A stretch of DNA of 64,000 nt from the NCBI GenBank assembly GCA_022702545.1, contig JAHRBC010000005.1, positions 992,001 through 1,056,000 on the forward strand. Reading direction: 5' to 3'. The stretch comes from Phycomyces nitens (Eukaryota; Mucoromycota; Mucoromycetes; Mucorales; Phycomycetaceae). This document shows positions 1-10,700 of this stretch, one piece after another. The position numbers and the translations under genes are program-made. The notes below the pieces were generated by a model, which did no database searches, was not told where the DNA came from, and saw nothing but the letters and a program-made list of their open reading frames with translations. Positions within the stretch are counted from its first letter, which is position 1; each line of letters begins with the position of its first letter.

Positions 1-1
1 A

Positions 2-535
2 ACCTACCACTGGAATGGTCTCCATATGGGTGAAGCATTCCTGACATCCTTTCTCAACAAGGGGCGCATAAAGAGCAATGGGATATCTGCACTCGCACTG
101 GCCAACAGACTGGCAATGGTGGAGCAAGAGCAGATGCGACAATTGGGGGACGATGACTTCATTAATGACCAGGACATCTTGATCGATTTCCAAGTCGTTC
201 CTCACTTTCCTCATCTCCTGCCTCCCAACAACCCTCAGTCTAGCTATGCGAGTTCACCGGTCAGAATGCACCTCTTGCGATCAGAACAGCGAGCCCTGCG
301 CATGGCCCGCCAGCTGTTTAGGCTCACCTTTCGTTACAATGGTGCTCTCTACTGGGTCCTCTTGTATATCTTCTTGCGTGGACCCGTAGAACAGAGTGTC
401 AGAAAGGCCTTGGCTCGTATTCTGGCCCAATCGCCCCAAAAGATTGCTTATACTACCATAGGAATCACGGCCACCATGGCAGCTGCCATGGGTGCCTCCT
501 TGTCTGCCACACTGAACCAGCGAGACAGCTATTGA
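2..535 (+). CDS. C-terminal part of an unrecognised protein (5' end outside window)
   Basis: An open frame enters from the left edge (first complete codon at base 2) and runs to TGA at 533-535, giving about 177 residues. No family is recognised. A hydrophobic stretch near the C-terminus (coded at about 340-385, residues YWVLLYIFLRG) could be one membrane segment, and a second Ala/Met/Thr-rich weakly hydrophobic patch lies close to the end. The middle part is Pro/Asn-rich and looks disordered. The first ATG at 26 is internal to the open frame, so the true start is probably upstream of the window. It converges on ARPC3, whose stop lies 239 bases downstream. Real coding status is likely because of the long uninterrupted frame at normal codon use; function is unknown. 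Confidence 0.6.
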   Translation, partial: TYHWNGLHMGEAFLTSFLNKGRIKSNGISALALANRLAMVEQEQMRQLGDDDFINDQDILIDFQVVPHFPHLLPPNNPQSSYASSPVRMHLLRSEQRALRMARQLFRLTFRYNGALYWVLLYIFLRGPVEQSVRKALARILAQSPQKIAYTTIGITATMAAAMGASLSATLNQRDSY

Positions 536-773
536 CATTCACTTCTTTAGATTCAACTGTATTTCCCCCCCTACTTTTTTTTCCCGCTCTGTATACTCTT
601 CTTAAACTTATTTGACCTGCTAGCTAGGCATCTCCCAAGAACAGGCCCATGTGTTAATAATATCATCACTCTTCTTCATTCACAATCACAACCACTCTCT
701 CTCTCTTTTTTGATATCATAATAAATGCTCCAACAGAATGTTTTCCTTTATAGCAAATCATTATAAAAACCGT

Positions 774-1653
774 TTAAAGGCTCAAGTTCATAAACTTTCT
801 CTTTTGGAAGCACATCCACCACTTGCTTGGCTTTCCGTCCACATAGATCTGCTCGACCAACCGATTGGCAAGCTCCTGACGAAGCTGCTGGACATATTGC
901 TTCATTTGGTCTACAACAGCAAAGATGAAAGAAAGCTAAATCAATGCCCACAAACCCAACAATCTATCCTTTACTCACCAGCCTGGTATCTATCTGCCGG
1001 AGGGGCATACATGGCATTCAGAGGGAATCCTGGGTCGCCGGGAATAGAGAAGCTCGAGACAGCCAGTGTGCTGAGCTGCTTCAACGCGTCGCCTTGGGGT
1101 GTGAGTTTGTTGAGCTTTCCAAGACACTCGGAGATAAATAGGATCAGGTAGATCAGCACACGGTCTGCGTTTCCCTTGATTTCAAAGTTTCTGAAAAGGC
1201 AGTTTGCACGAAAGAGCTGAATGGCCTCGTCAATGATATCGTCACCAGCGGATTCAGCTAATGTACTCTCTCTCTTTTAGGATTCCTACCCCTTTGGCAA
1301 CAAGTCTATAGATGCTTACCAAAAGGTGAATTGCCTCTGAATTTTGTCTTGATGGGCAGCAGAAACATATTGCCAACCGATTGGTAGTCACCATCGTTGA
1401 ATTGTGAGTGGTAAGCCTAGAGAGCAATCAATTGAGATTAGCAAGACTTGCCAAGAATATGCATTTTAGCAGGTCATGGTCTTGGTTGATTTTCAAAAGC
1501 CTCTTTCTTTTTTTAAAAAAATATCAATCAATTCTCTTTGTTGCTGCAGCTGTCAGGCTGGTAAAATAGACTCTTTTCAGAGTGATATAGGCTTCTTGAG
1601 AGCCAATGACGTGCACAACAAGAAGAACAATGTGGAAAATGGCTTACCGGCAT
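774..1653 (-). CDS. ARPC3: Arp2/3 complex subunit 3 (p21-Arc), 4 exons
   Basis: Spliced minus-strand gene of 172 aa: exons 1653-1648, 1416-1320, 1257-979 and 910-774, all joined in frame at GT-AG sites. The family runs to about 178 aa. It belongs to the Arp2/3 complex that nucleates branched actin at the cortex and endocytic patches. Landmarks match ARPC3 in order: N-terminal [20 protein letters not shown] near residue 20, the D-I-I-DEAI helix, the ISECLGKL helix, the loop [14 protein letters not shown], and the C-terminal block [16 protein letters not shown]. The first exon carries only ATG CCG (two codons) before an intron of about 230 nt. The continuity of the protein across all three junctions is strong support. 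No paralogue is seen in the window. Confidence 0.93.
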
Positions 1654-2644
1654 AGCTATAGACAAGTTTTATAGAAACAGACGTGTTAATGACTTTCTCT
1701 TTTTTTTTTACAGCATGTTAAAAGACTGGATGAACGTACTATAGTTGAAGGATGTTGTCTTCTATATATACATATAAAATAAAAACCAAGCTTGTTCTTG
1801 GCTCCCGAGCGTCTTGTTTTAATTGATTCTCAGACTTGAAAAAATAAAAGATCACTCTAGAGAGTGGGCTCAAATGGGAATGAATGACGTGTTTCGTCAT
1901 TTTCCTTTTCTTTTTTCTTTGTTGGCTAATTTTGGCTTTGACTGTGAGCTTTTGGTTTGGGCCCTGAATAGAGACCTATGGTGGACAAGAGAACAAGAGC
2001 AAGGTTTGGGTGATGTAGAGGTAAAGAAGAAAAACCAGTATTCTTGAAACATAGGTTTTGTATAATTTCAAAAAAATATACAAGCAGTAAGAGGCCAATC
2101 AGAACAAGCTCGAGATTGTAGCGATGGATATTGAATATCCAATTTAATTGACTCTTATTGAGTTTTCAACTCATTTTATACCGCATTATCAAATCTGTTG
2201 GTTAAACAATTAGATATTAAAAACCAGAACCATTTTTTTTTATGTCCTGAACTTTCCAAAATATTCTTACAACCACAGCCATCTTGCTAGCAATTGGTCA
2301 ATGTTTCCACTGCAACCATATTATAAACATCCGCCATATGTAATATGTACGACAAAGACATCTATAATCAATCCCAGTATTCAATATAACTGGTGAAGCT
2401 AACACGGACTATGAATTACAACATCAGTATAAAAGGAACAGGAACAGAGACTAGCAACATCATCTTACTTGATACCAACTTCTTCTACTCATTAGAAGCC
2501 TCACTATACGAAGTCTCATTTTACCTACAACGTCTCTCTATTTTATCACCTTTATTATCACATTTTATCATATTCCTACCCTAAATACATCAGGCTGTTT
2601 GATAAACAAAATCTATATAACACCCTTTTCTTTTCTTTTTTAAC
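1654..2644. other. AT-rich intergenic region between ARPC3 and the decayed block
   Basis: About 1 kb holding the upstream region of ARPC3 (minus) and of the relic that begins at 2645 (plus). Short open frames (for example 1823-2047) show no recognisable protein and no splice continuation. I see no RNA gene or repeat here. Confidence 0.5.
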
Positions 2645-2870
2645 ATGAGTATGAATCCTTTTGACGAGCACAAAACCAATTTAAAAAACTATGGTATTAA
2701 TGTACTTCTTGGCTGACTTCAACACGTATTATTAACAGTGTTTTGATAGATTTCTGGGCGAGCATTGAAGAAGAAGAATTTGGTGTGACCAAATACGACG
2801 AATTCTTATGCAAACAAAAAGTGACCAATAGGCAGACTTGTCATGACTATTTGACAGCAGACATTCAGTA

Positions 2871-2900
2871 TACTGGTTTTCCCGTTAGAATGTGGGCACT
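2871..2900 (+). repeat. Inverted repeat arm 1 (30 bp)
   Basis: Bases 2871-2900 are the reverse complement of 3010-3039 with one mismatch (29/30). The arms are separated by 109 bp. The left arm lies inside a putative exon of the family relic. Confidence 0.85.
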
Positions 2901-3009
2901 TAACAAACAAGTGTGTGCACTAGCACATATTAGTTTGCGCATTTGACAATAAAGATTGGTGGTCTAAAGCAGAAGAGCCGGAGAAAAAAAAATCAAACGA
3001 TTATTGGCA

Positions 3010-3039
3010 AGTGCGCACATTCTAACGGGAAAACCAGTA
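3010..3039 (-). repeat. Inverted repeat arm 2 (30 bp)
   Basis: Reverse-complement partner of 2871-2900; one mismatch. It may mark a small inversion-duplication inside the decayed block. Confidence 0.85.
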
Positions 3040-4019
3040 GTCTTGAACTGTTGCCAATGTCGCGTATACCAGTTCCTGGTTGATTATTTCCACAGTAAGT
3101 TCTCACTACTTCAATATATATTTTGACTGATTTCTTTTTAACTAGGCTGTTGTATCATCAAACAACATCACATTGGGCTTGGACTACATCTACAGAATCT
3201 ATTCAAAACAGAACAACCAGAACAGAAACTATTTGAAACTATTTGAGCATATGTAAGTCTTAATGTATAATAGGTTTTGCACGGAACATGTATTTAATAG
3301 GAACCATAATATAGTCTCAATTTGATAGAGGCATACCCTCATTTGCTGAAGAAAAACGGAACTCGCAATAGTGATTATACAGAGAGCAATGCTTTGAGAA
3401 TTGTATGGTCTCCCATATTTGAATTACTCTTCCCACCTAACCAGCATAACCTCATTGTCAAGACTGGAGAAACGATTAGCGTCATGTCTCAAGAACATAA
3501 GCAAGATACTTATAGTGACATTTCAAATGTTGTTGCTTTTAAAATCGATATTAGAGTGATTTTCAAAAAGCATGGAAAAGAAATTGACGTTGTTTGTGGG
3601 GAAGTAGCAAAAAAATGATAAAGACAGTAAAGTAATAACAGATGAAGGAAAATTGAGCCGTGAAACAAAAGATGCAGTTGACTCGATGCTTGCGTTGGTA
3701 GAAACAACAGCACAAGCTTTTAGCACACAAATCAGTGGCAGTACTTGTTTGATAGCAACACAACAGTTGACATGATATGGCCTTTACGTATATCATCCAG
3801 CATATAGCTTTTCATTACCTTCCTGTGTTGAAGAACTTGGATCTTTTAAATCAAGTATGCAGAAACTACTCAGCTTTAAACAACATGTCATCACCATTTC
3901 GAACATCCTTGAAAAGGCCGGAACGAAAAAATACTCGTTGAACCAGCAGTTTGGTAAACATGACGAGGCTGATAAAGATGGTGAAGCCACTTTGATTCTG
4001 GACTGGAGAAGAGATACGT

Positions 4020-4725
4020 TTTATACACCTCCAAGAAACAAAGAAGCAAGGGTACCTCTGGTGTTATTTGGTTTACCAAGCAGTATCAGGATGTGACATG
4101 GATATATGTCAATTCCAAGGTAACAGGTGTAAAACTGCTAGCGCGAGAACCCAAGGAAGCCCAATGGAAACAGTCAAAGTTACATGCCCAAGAGAAGAAC
4201 TTATGTCCGATGATCACTTTGAAGATGTTCGTGGACAAAACTAAAGACTATCGGTTCCTTTTGCCAAAAGACCACACCTTGTTCCTCACGTACCTCGATG
4301 CGGAAAGACCGTAAAGTTCAGTAAGACCAGCCACAATTGCCAACATTGTCAAGAATATTCTGAAACAATCCAATATTGACACGAGCATCTTCAATTCACA
4401 TTCAACAAGAGCAGCAGCAAGTACAGCAGCAGTACATGGTGGCATGGATATAGTCTCGGTGAAACACCATGCAAACTGGTCTCTTACAAGTAACACCTTT
4501 GAAAGATATTATTACAAGCCGAATTCACAATATGAACAAGCTGCAGAGATGGTAAACCGGATTTTTTCCGTGGATACGACAAAGGATACCACATCTGAAG
4601 GAGTTGGAGAGGAGGAGGCAACAACCATTGTGTTACAAAGAACACACAATGGAGACGTTGCCGACGACTCGACAACGACTGAGGATGTGGTAGCTGTCCA
4701 CCCATGGTATCGAAGGTTGTTTTAA
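4020..4725 (+). pseudogene. Tyrosine recombinase relic (DIRS/Crypton-like mobile element)
   Basis: One frame runs from about 4020 to the stop at 4723-4725, interrupted only by TAA at 4312-4314 (CCG TAA AGT). The protein resembles the C-terminal half of eukaryotic transposon tyrosine recombinases: PKEAQWK and CPMITLKMF blocks, PATIANIVKN, then HSTRAAAST (the H-x-x-R box), KHHANWS (the H/W position) and ERYYYKP (the likely nucleophile Tyr), ending with HPWYRRLF. In the family these residues perform site-specific strand exchange of an extrachromosomal DNA intermediate. The N-terminal part is missing and the upstream sequence belongs to another family relic, so this is a 5'-truncated, stop-containing copy. 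No reverse transcriptase is present. Assignment to DIRS versus Crypton cannot be made from this piece. Confidence 0.65.
4649..4692 (+). repeat. 44-bp perfect inverted repeat, arm 1
   Basis: Bases 4649-4692, inside the 3' end of the recombinase frame, are the exact reverse complement of 4882-4925. The loop between arms is 189 bp. Confidence 0.92.
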
Positions 4726-4881
4726 ATACATAGTGATTTAATTGTTTGTATTAGTCATTCGACTAAAGTTCCCTGCCCTTTACCACAGAAAAAATATAAT
4801 ATATAGCACTTCTTGGAAAGATGTAAAGAGTAGGGTATAACAAAAATTAACAATAAATAAAAGCGCGGCTTGGAGAGCCAA

Positions 4882-4925
4882 TACCACATCCTCAGTCGTT
4901 GTCGAGTCGTCGGCAACGTCTCCAT
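4882..4925 (-). repeat. 44-bp perfect inverted repeat, arm 2
   Basis: Exact reverse complement of 4649-4692, lying about 160 bp past the recombinase stop. Read on the minus strand it repeats the recombinase C-terminal residues (NGDVADDSTTTEDVV), so it is an inverted duplication of the gene end. Confidence 0.92.
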
Positions 4926-5275
4926 TTTTTCAAACACTTTTAAAAAATAAAATATAATTCTCAAAAACATTTCTATTGGTCTAAAAAAATTTACAATCTC
5001 AAGTAAAACCGAAAATACTGTACCAGATCCTCAATATCTCTGTTCTGCTATTGGATAAAATTGCGATTAAAAAAGACATTTATTTCTTAATATAGAAATA
5101 TTCTTTTCGGTTAATACTTTTACCCCAGAGATATATATTGGTTACTGATTTTTCTGACAATTACAGTTTCACAAACTGCTACGTCATACAAAGATTGCTT
5201 ATTGGACAGCTTTCTTATCCATTTTTTTTTATTATAAATTTCTCTAGATCATTATTGTAATCGGTTGTCATCGCA
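4926..5275. other. Intergenic AT-rich region upstream of the F-box gene
   Basis: About 350 bp with T-rich tracts close to the ATG at 5276. No further feature seen. Confidence 0.5.
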
Positions 5276-6473
5276 ATGCCTCAACTTCTCAGCCTTAACA
5301 ATGAGCTTCTTACAGCCATCGCCGGTCATTTGGCTGTAGATGACCTAAAGACATTTTCGATTGTGTGCCACAAGTTTGCAGTGATTGCTCACGATGACTC
5401 TGTCTGGAGAGAAATCCTCTACAACAATTTTGGCATAACCTACAAGTTGCCCAACGAGACCTGGAAGGAAATGTATGCTCGCAAGCTGGAAGATCCTTCA
5501 AACAATCGCATATGCCCCCATGTGTGTCGATTGACTCGCCCTGCCCTGGAACCCTATGTCCGTAAATACCAACAGGTACTCAATTGGTTGCCAAAGAACC
5601 TCAACTGTGCAACCTGTGGACAGAACCAACATCATGCTGGTGTGTGCATGTATATGTGGCAAGGCAATACCAGACTTCGTAAGTAATATGGGGACATTGG
5701 TAAGGGATATTGTGGCTAAACATACTTTTCTTTTTCTTTTTTCTTTTTTGCCAACAGGTTGCCGAGACTGTGCCTACAAATTCCACACTACGTTTAATGA
5801 TCGCCGTGGTATCCTCTTTCGCCTGCCAAGACTCCAATTGTTTTGCTTTACATGCCATAGACAGGTAAGACATAGTGTGTTGAGGCTGTTTTCGTTCGTT
5901 TGCTAAACTCAATTGATGGTTTGGCTTTAGTTGGGAGAAACAAGAGGTGATCCAAGTGAAGCCCACTTTGTGCACAGTATCCTCAAGACCATGACACAGG
6001 ACAGTGAGCTCGGGCAGGAATCGCTGAGACAAAAGGAACAGTGCCTGCGCGAACGAGAATTGTATGGCACTGATGCAGACAGAGCCTCGGTGCTTACATC
6101 TGAACCTCATTACTATTTTGTGGATCGAATGTGGCTGACAACCTGGTTCGTGCGTACGTGCGATGGAAATATCGGAAAGGGTCCGATTCCTAACCACACC
6201 CTGGCCGGCCCAGACGACAAATTGAATCCAGAGGCAAGACCTCGAGGAAACTTTGCGGGTGGCATTAGCATCGTAACGCCTTATCTATGGAAGTACTTGG
6301 TTGACACCTATGGACTGTCTGGAAATGTGTATACATCGGGTAAGAACCAAAAGAAAGAAAAAAAAGACCCAAGTCAATCAAGAGATACTTACACCTTAAT
6401 TGACCTAGATGACATTAAAGGACCAGAGTACTGCGACCTGCGCCAGTCAATTGTAGACTGGAGACTGACCTAG
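5276..6473 (+). CDS. F-box protein with a Cys-rich centre and a DUSP-like C-terminal domain
   Basis: Exons 5276-5678, 5758-5864, 5931-6339 and 6409-6473 join in frame to 327 aa. Residues about 3-45 (LLSLNNELLTAIAGHLAVDD, KTFSIVCHKF, WREI) form an F-box, which in the family docks on Skp1 in SCF ubiquitin ligases. Residues about 105-175 hold paired cysteines (CATC, CRDC, CFTC) plus His, suggesting zinc binding similar to a ZnF-UBP fold. The C-terminal third has W-L-T-T-W, GPIPNHTL and a late ISIVTPYLWKYL-YG block, the pattern of a DUSP domain as in USP20/USP33. The last intron (6340-6408) could be retained, since its frame is open, but its sites are good and splicing is preferred. Substrate is unknown. 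Confidence 0.75.
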
Positions 6474-7013
6474 TAGATCTTTTTATTATTATTTAGAGAA
6501 AAAAAGAGTGTACATTTTAGCATAGAAATATTGTGATAGTCGTCTGTTTGGGAGTGTACAAATTAATACCCTGCACAGTGGATAGACTTTCTTTCTACCC
6601 ACACCTAAACAATAACATACAAATTCCATATAAATATATATATTTTTGGATTATTAATTGATTACTCAAGAATAGTATTCAAAAAATTAATGGCACTAAT
6701 GCCGCTTTGGCCGATCAGATTCCATGCATTTTGTGCCTTTAATAAAATAAAATAAAATAATAATAATCCAACCAAATGAAATTGAAACATCTTTTATATT
6801 CATGTCTTTTTGTTAATAATAATAATAATAATAATATGCCTTGTTGACAAACAAAATCATCTAGAATATGCTATTCTTACCGAGGAATGACACCGAGAGT
6901 GTATCAACAAGTCACTGTTTGATCTCTACAGTCTACGTCACCCGACGCTTTGACTGGGTCTTGGGTATAAATGAAGATCTTCCGTGTCCGCTTCTCTTGA
7001 TGCCTATTAAACC
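6474..7013. other. Intergenic region and RIB4 upstream sequence
   Basis: About 540 bp with AATAAA-type and (AAT)n simple stretches (about 6740-6770 and 6815-6835). A TATAAA at 6966-6971 sits 48 bp before the RIB4 ATG. No gene seen. Confidence 0.5.
6966..6971 (+). promoter_or_regulatory. Candidate TATA box of RIB4
   Basis: TATAAA 48 bp upstream of the RIB4 ATG at 7014, a plausible core-promoter spacing. Not tested. Confidence 0.35.
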
Positions 7014-7646
7014 ATGAGCGAAAAGACATTTGAGAAAGGCGTTTCTGCCCCTACCACTAAGCTTGACGGAACAAATCTCCGAATTGCCATTGTCCACACC
7101 CGCTGGAACCACGCTCTGGTCCAGAATCTGTACAAATGTGTTCATGACACCTTGATCAACAAGTACAACGTTCGTCCCGAGAATGTGTTCACCGTAAGGA
7201 TCCAACCCCCAAAATATGATATAGGACAGGCTAATAATATAATACAGGATACCGTGTCTGGTGCATACGAGCTCCCCATGGCCGCCAAGCAGCTCATTGA
7301 TCTCTCAAAGGCCCAGGCCTCCGAGACTGCCAGTGACTTGCTTGGTTCTCCTTCGCCTCAAAACCCCAAGCCTGGAAAGAAGACTGGACCTTTTGATGCT
7401 GTGATCTGTATTGGGCTGGTTATCAAGGGATCCACGGCACATTTTGAATATATCTGCGATGCTGTGACCCACGGCATTATGCGTGTTCAGCTCGACACTG
7501 GTGTGCCTGTCATGTTTGGCGTCCTGACCTGCTACAATGATGAGCAGGCCATTGCCAGATCAAGCACTGAAGAAGGCTTCCACCATGCAGAGGAGTGGGC
7601 TGCTGCTGCTGTTGAATCGGCCCTCAGATCCCACCGCAGACTATAG
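7014..7646 (+). CDS. RIB4: 6,7-dimethyl-8-ribityllumazine synthase
   Basis: Exons 7014-7193 and 7248-7646, about 192 aa. The enzyme condenses 5-amino-6-ribitylamino-uracil with 3,4-dihydroxy-2-butanone 4-phosphate, the penultimate step of riboflavin synthesis. Family landmarks: [14 protein letters not shown] near the N-terminus (aromatic W in the pyrimidine site), VSGAYELP (the G-A/S-x-E-x-P block), [18 protein letters not shown] (phosphate-binding GSTxHFEYI), then [15 protein letters not shown]. There is a fungal-type insertion of about 20 residues between the second and third blocks. The 54-nt intron (GTAAGG...TACAG) is a multiple of three without a stop, so an unspliced frame of 210 aa also exists; the spliced form joins the conserved VSGAYELP block correctly. 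The stop is only 141 bp from the next gene on the same strand. Confidence 0.95.
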   Translation: MSEKTFEKGVSAPTTKLDGTNLRIAIVHTRWNHALVQNLYKCVHDTLINKYNVRPENVFTVRIQPPKYDIGQANNIIQDTVSGAYELPMAAKQLIDLSKAQASETASDLLGSPSPQNPKPGKKTGPFDAVICIGLVIKGSTAHFEYICDAVTHGIMRVQLDTGVPVMFGVLTCYNDEQAIARSSTEEGFHHAEEWAAAAVESALRSHRRL

Positions 7647-7787
7647 TTGTTTCTATATTTTTTTTAATTATTAAAACCAAATATATATATACATATACAA
7701 ATATGGGGTGCGTAAGCAACTCATTGTCAAAATGCGTGGAGTTCAAATTGACCTTGTCTTCCCTTCTCTTTCTTACAAGCAATCAAT

Positions 7788-10700
7788 ATGGCAGACCAAC
7801 GCCTTGAGCTCATTCGCTCCAATATGATGGACACTAGTGGGGTAGAAGAAAAGGTCGAAGGTACAGAGGGCTTTTTTTTAAATCTCGGCCTCATCACTCC
7901 ATCTCATTCATAATCCCTAGTCAACCAACGCCATCTCATTGACAAGATCCTCGCAAGATACTCTGCAGAGTATGTTCTCTATAGAGAACTCATGCAGAAC
8001 GCAGGTCTGTAAAAAAAGCAATGGCTACCATGTGACTCCTTGGCTGATATATTTTTTATATATCAAAGATGATGCTTCGTCCTCTTCTGTCCAAATCATG
8101 TTCCACTCTAGCGACTCTGCAATAGATACAAAGGCACCAAACCTATCAACAAAGTGCAACAGGATAACCTTTAAAAACAATGGAATGCCTTTTAGGCCAG
8201 AGGATTGGAACAGACTAAAGCGGATTGCCGAAGGAAATCCTGGTAAAGATATGGCTGATTATTTAAAAAAAAGATAACCATGGATCCTAAGCTTCCAAGA
8301 TTTGCAGATGAACAAAAGATTGGTGCGTTTGGCGTGGGTTTCTATTCCTTGTTCTCTGTCTGTGAAAATCCATTGTAAGCCAAAAAAAAAGAAAAAAAGT
8401 TGTCCAAGAAGCCTGCTGAATATTTCTATAGTGTGTTTTCTGGATCACAGTGCATGGCATTCTATTTCAAAGGCGATCAGCTATTTGCCAAGCGTGCCGA
8501 TGTGCCTGATACCCAGGTCGATAACTGGACATCGTTTCTGATGGATTTGCGTGAACCCATGGAGATGCCTGACCTGGATGACTTTGCAAAGTTCCTTACA
8601 ACAAGTATGGTAGGTTGACCACTTTTTGTGAGTAGCTTTCGTAATCTCATTCTGGTTTTAGGGATTCACGGCAAATCTTCGTCAAATATCAGTCTATTTT
8701 GACCAGCACAAGATTTTTGAGATTATCAAAAAGACAGCAGAGCCTAGAGCCATGGTCGTAGACCCCAATCGCCTTCATACCGTTACTCCCAAGAGGATGT
8801 TTAGCATCACCGGTGTGGATATGCGTAAACTTCAGCTTGATGCTGAAAAGTATACTCCGCCAACAATGTTCACACCTTTTGCAAATCTCATTTCGCTATC
8901 TAACAGTAAGCCAAGAGAATCTGGCCAAGGTTCAGGTCTATCGATGGAAAAATCGAGTATTTTCTTGAGTGTCATTACTGCGGCTCTTTCTGTAAATGTC
9001 CCCCGAGATTTTGAAAAGGAAATGGAGAGAGCAACAAAAAAGAAGCCCCCAAAGACTACAAAGTTCCAGCTTGTGTATACTGGAAAAGAAGAACTCGATG
9101 CCTCTGAAAGCAACAACAAGATCTTCAAGGATCTCATGCCGTTCCCTCACCAGGGCCGTGTATTTATCGGTTTCCCAACTCATCAGACTACCGGCTGCTG
9201 TTCTCATATGGCCGCTCGATTTATACCTACCGTAGAGCGTGAGAGCATCGATTTTGCTGATCGATATATTAGTGTGTGGAACAGAGAACTTCTTGCAGCA
9301 GGAGGTTTGCTTTCAAGACTTGTGTACGATGATGAAATGGATCAAGTTGCCAGATTTTACAAGGAGCTTGTGGGCTATACAGATATCGTAGACAAAACCA
9401 AGCGTGATGAGGGGATGGATAGTGCAAAGCGTATGCTCGAGGACCGTGCTGGCCATGCCCTACGTTCCTTTACCTTTCGCCATTCCACACCGAGTCCAAT
9501 AGTAGGAAAGGAACATGGAGAAAGATTCTACAACTCTAGCAAAGTTCCTCCTCAAATTATGACTTCGCATGGAATTCAGAGTGTCACGGCAGTTAGAACC
9601 ATTCCCGAGCACAGTTTTGGCAGCCAAGGTGTGGGGGACCTTTTGGATGCCTTTGTCAAGACAGTCCCAACCCTCACCTTGTCTTTTATGAAAGACTGTA
9701 GAGAGGCTCTTTCAAAGTTGGTTGGGCTTGGGTTGCTTCAGCCTCTTAGGATTGCTGATATTTTAAAGGAACTCAATACACGCGCACTCAATGAAGATGA
9801 GATGATTGCCTGTATGAAATGGTGGGTAGAGTGCAACAAGAAGAACCCCTCTATGCCATCCAGTCTCCTAGAGGGCATTGATGCTACTGTAAAGAACCGT
9901 TTTCTTGATGCTGCCATATTGAATATGGGAGATAGACTCTTGACATTGTCTACGGCAAGATGGTGGGTGAACCCCAAGGTCATTCCACTTGACGTCCAGC
10001 ACCCTGAAACCACCTTGCCTTTTAATATCACCAAAAACTTTGTTGGACCTGATCTAGGAGCTTACTTTGGGTAAATCTCCACACTACTTTACCTCTTCAA
10101 ATCCGTATTCTTATCAGCAACTTATAATTTGTAGAGATCTAAAAGAGCTTCCTGTTCTGGAATGGGTGCGATTCATATCCACCAAAAACCAACTGGTGGA
10201 ATCTCCTGTGTTTGCCGAGCAGGTTTTGGCCATTGCTTCTCGCGGGTTCCAACACTCTTCGGCAAGTACCCAGTCTGCGATTTCTTTGATTCTTCAGGAC
10301 AAGGCCTGTATTCCAACAAAATACGGAATGAAACTTCCAAAAGAAGCCTATTTTACGAGCGTAAATTTGTTTGACGATCTCCCAATCGTCGGTTTTAAAG
10401 CACCCAGAACTATTTCTGATCAATTCTTGAGTTCCTTGGGTGTCAGAAAGGTAATAATAATAATAATTTCTCAGGAATCTAAATCTCGAGAGGAACTAAT
10501 GTGCTATTTGATTAGCATGTAGAACTTCAAATGGTCTTTGATAGACTTGTTTCGGAAGGAAGCTGGTCTCATATCGAACTGGTGAAATATCTGACATCTG
10601 TTCAGACAACATTATCTTCTGTCGAGCTGGTCAGATTAAAGGCATCCCAGATATTCACAAAGGAGGGAGAGGAGCCGAAAGTCAAGGAATTTATTCGAAA

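Larger units (their letters stand above)
2645..4000 (+). pseudogene. Broken member of an expanded fungal family of unknown function
   Basis: Exon-like pieces can be joined at good splice sites: ATG at 2645 to about 2692, an exon from about 2742, a piece from about 3005 to 3092, 3150-3251, and 3315 onward (intron GTAAGT...ATATAG, 3252-3314). The long exon carries the block SPIFELLF, then TGETISVMS, then a KIDIRV strand and EIDVVCGE, a pattern I recall from a large Mucorales family of hypothetical proteins; this is memory, not a search. Two lesions are visible: a frameshift at an A7 run (3610-3616), after which the frame continues with KDSKVITDEGKLS, and an in-frame TGA at 3771-3773 followed by further family-like sequence to about 3990. 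The frame then gives way to tyrosine recombinase sequence. It is probably dead, though single-base errors in the assembly could mimic part of this. Confidence 0.5.

Noticed and set aside
6340..6408. Retained reading through the last F-box gene intron
   Set aside because: The frame is open, but donor, TTGAC branch-like sequence and acceptor are all good, and the insert is Lys-rich low-complexity sequence.
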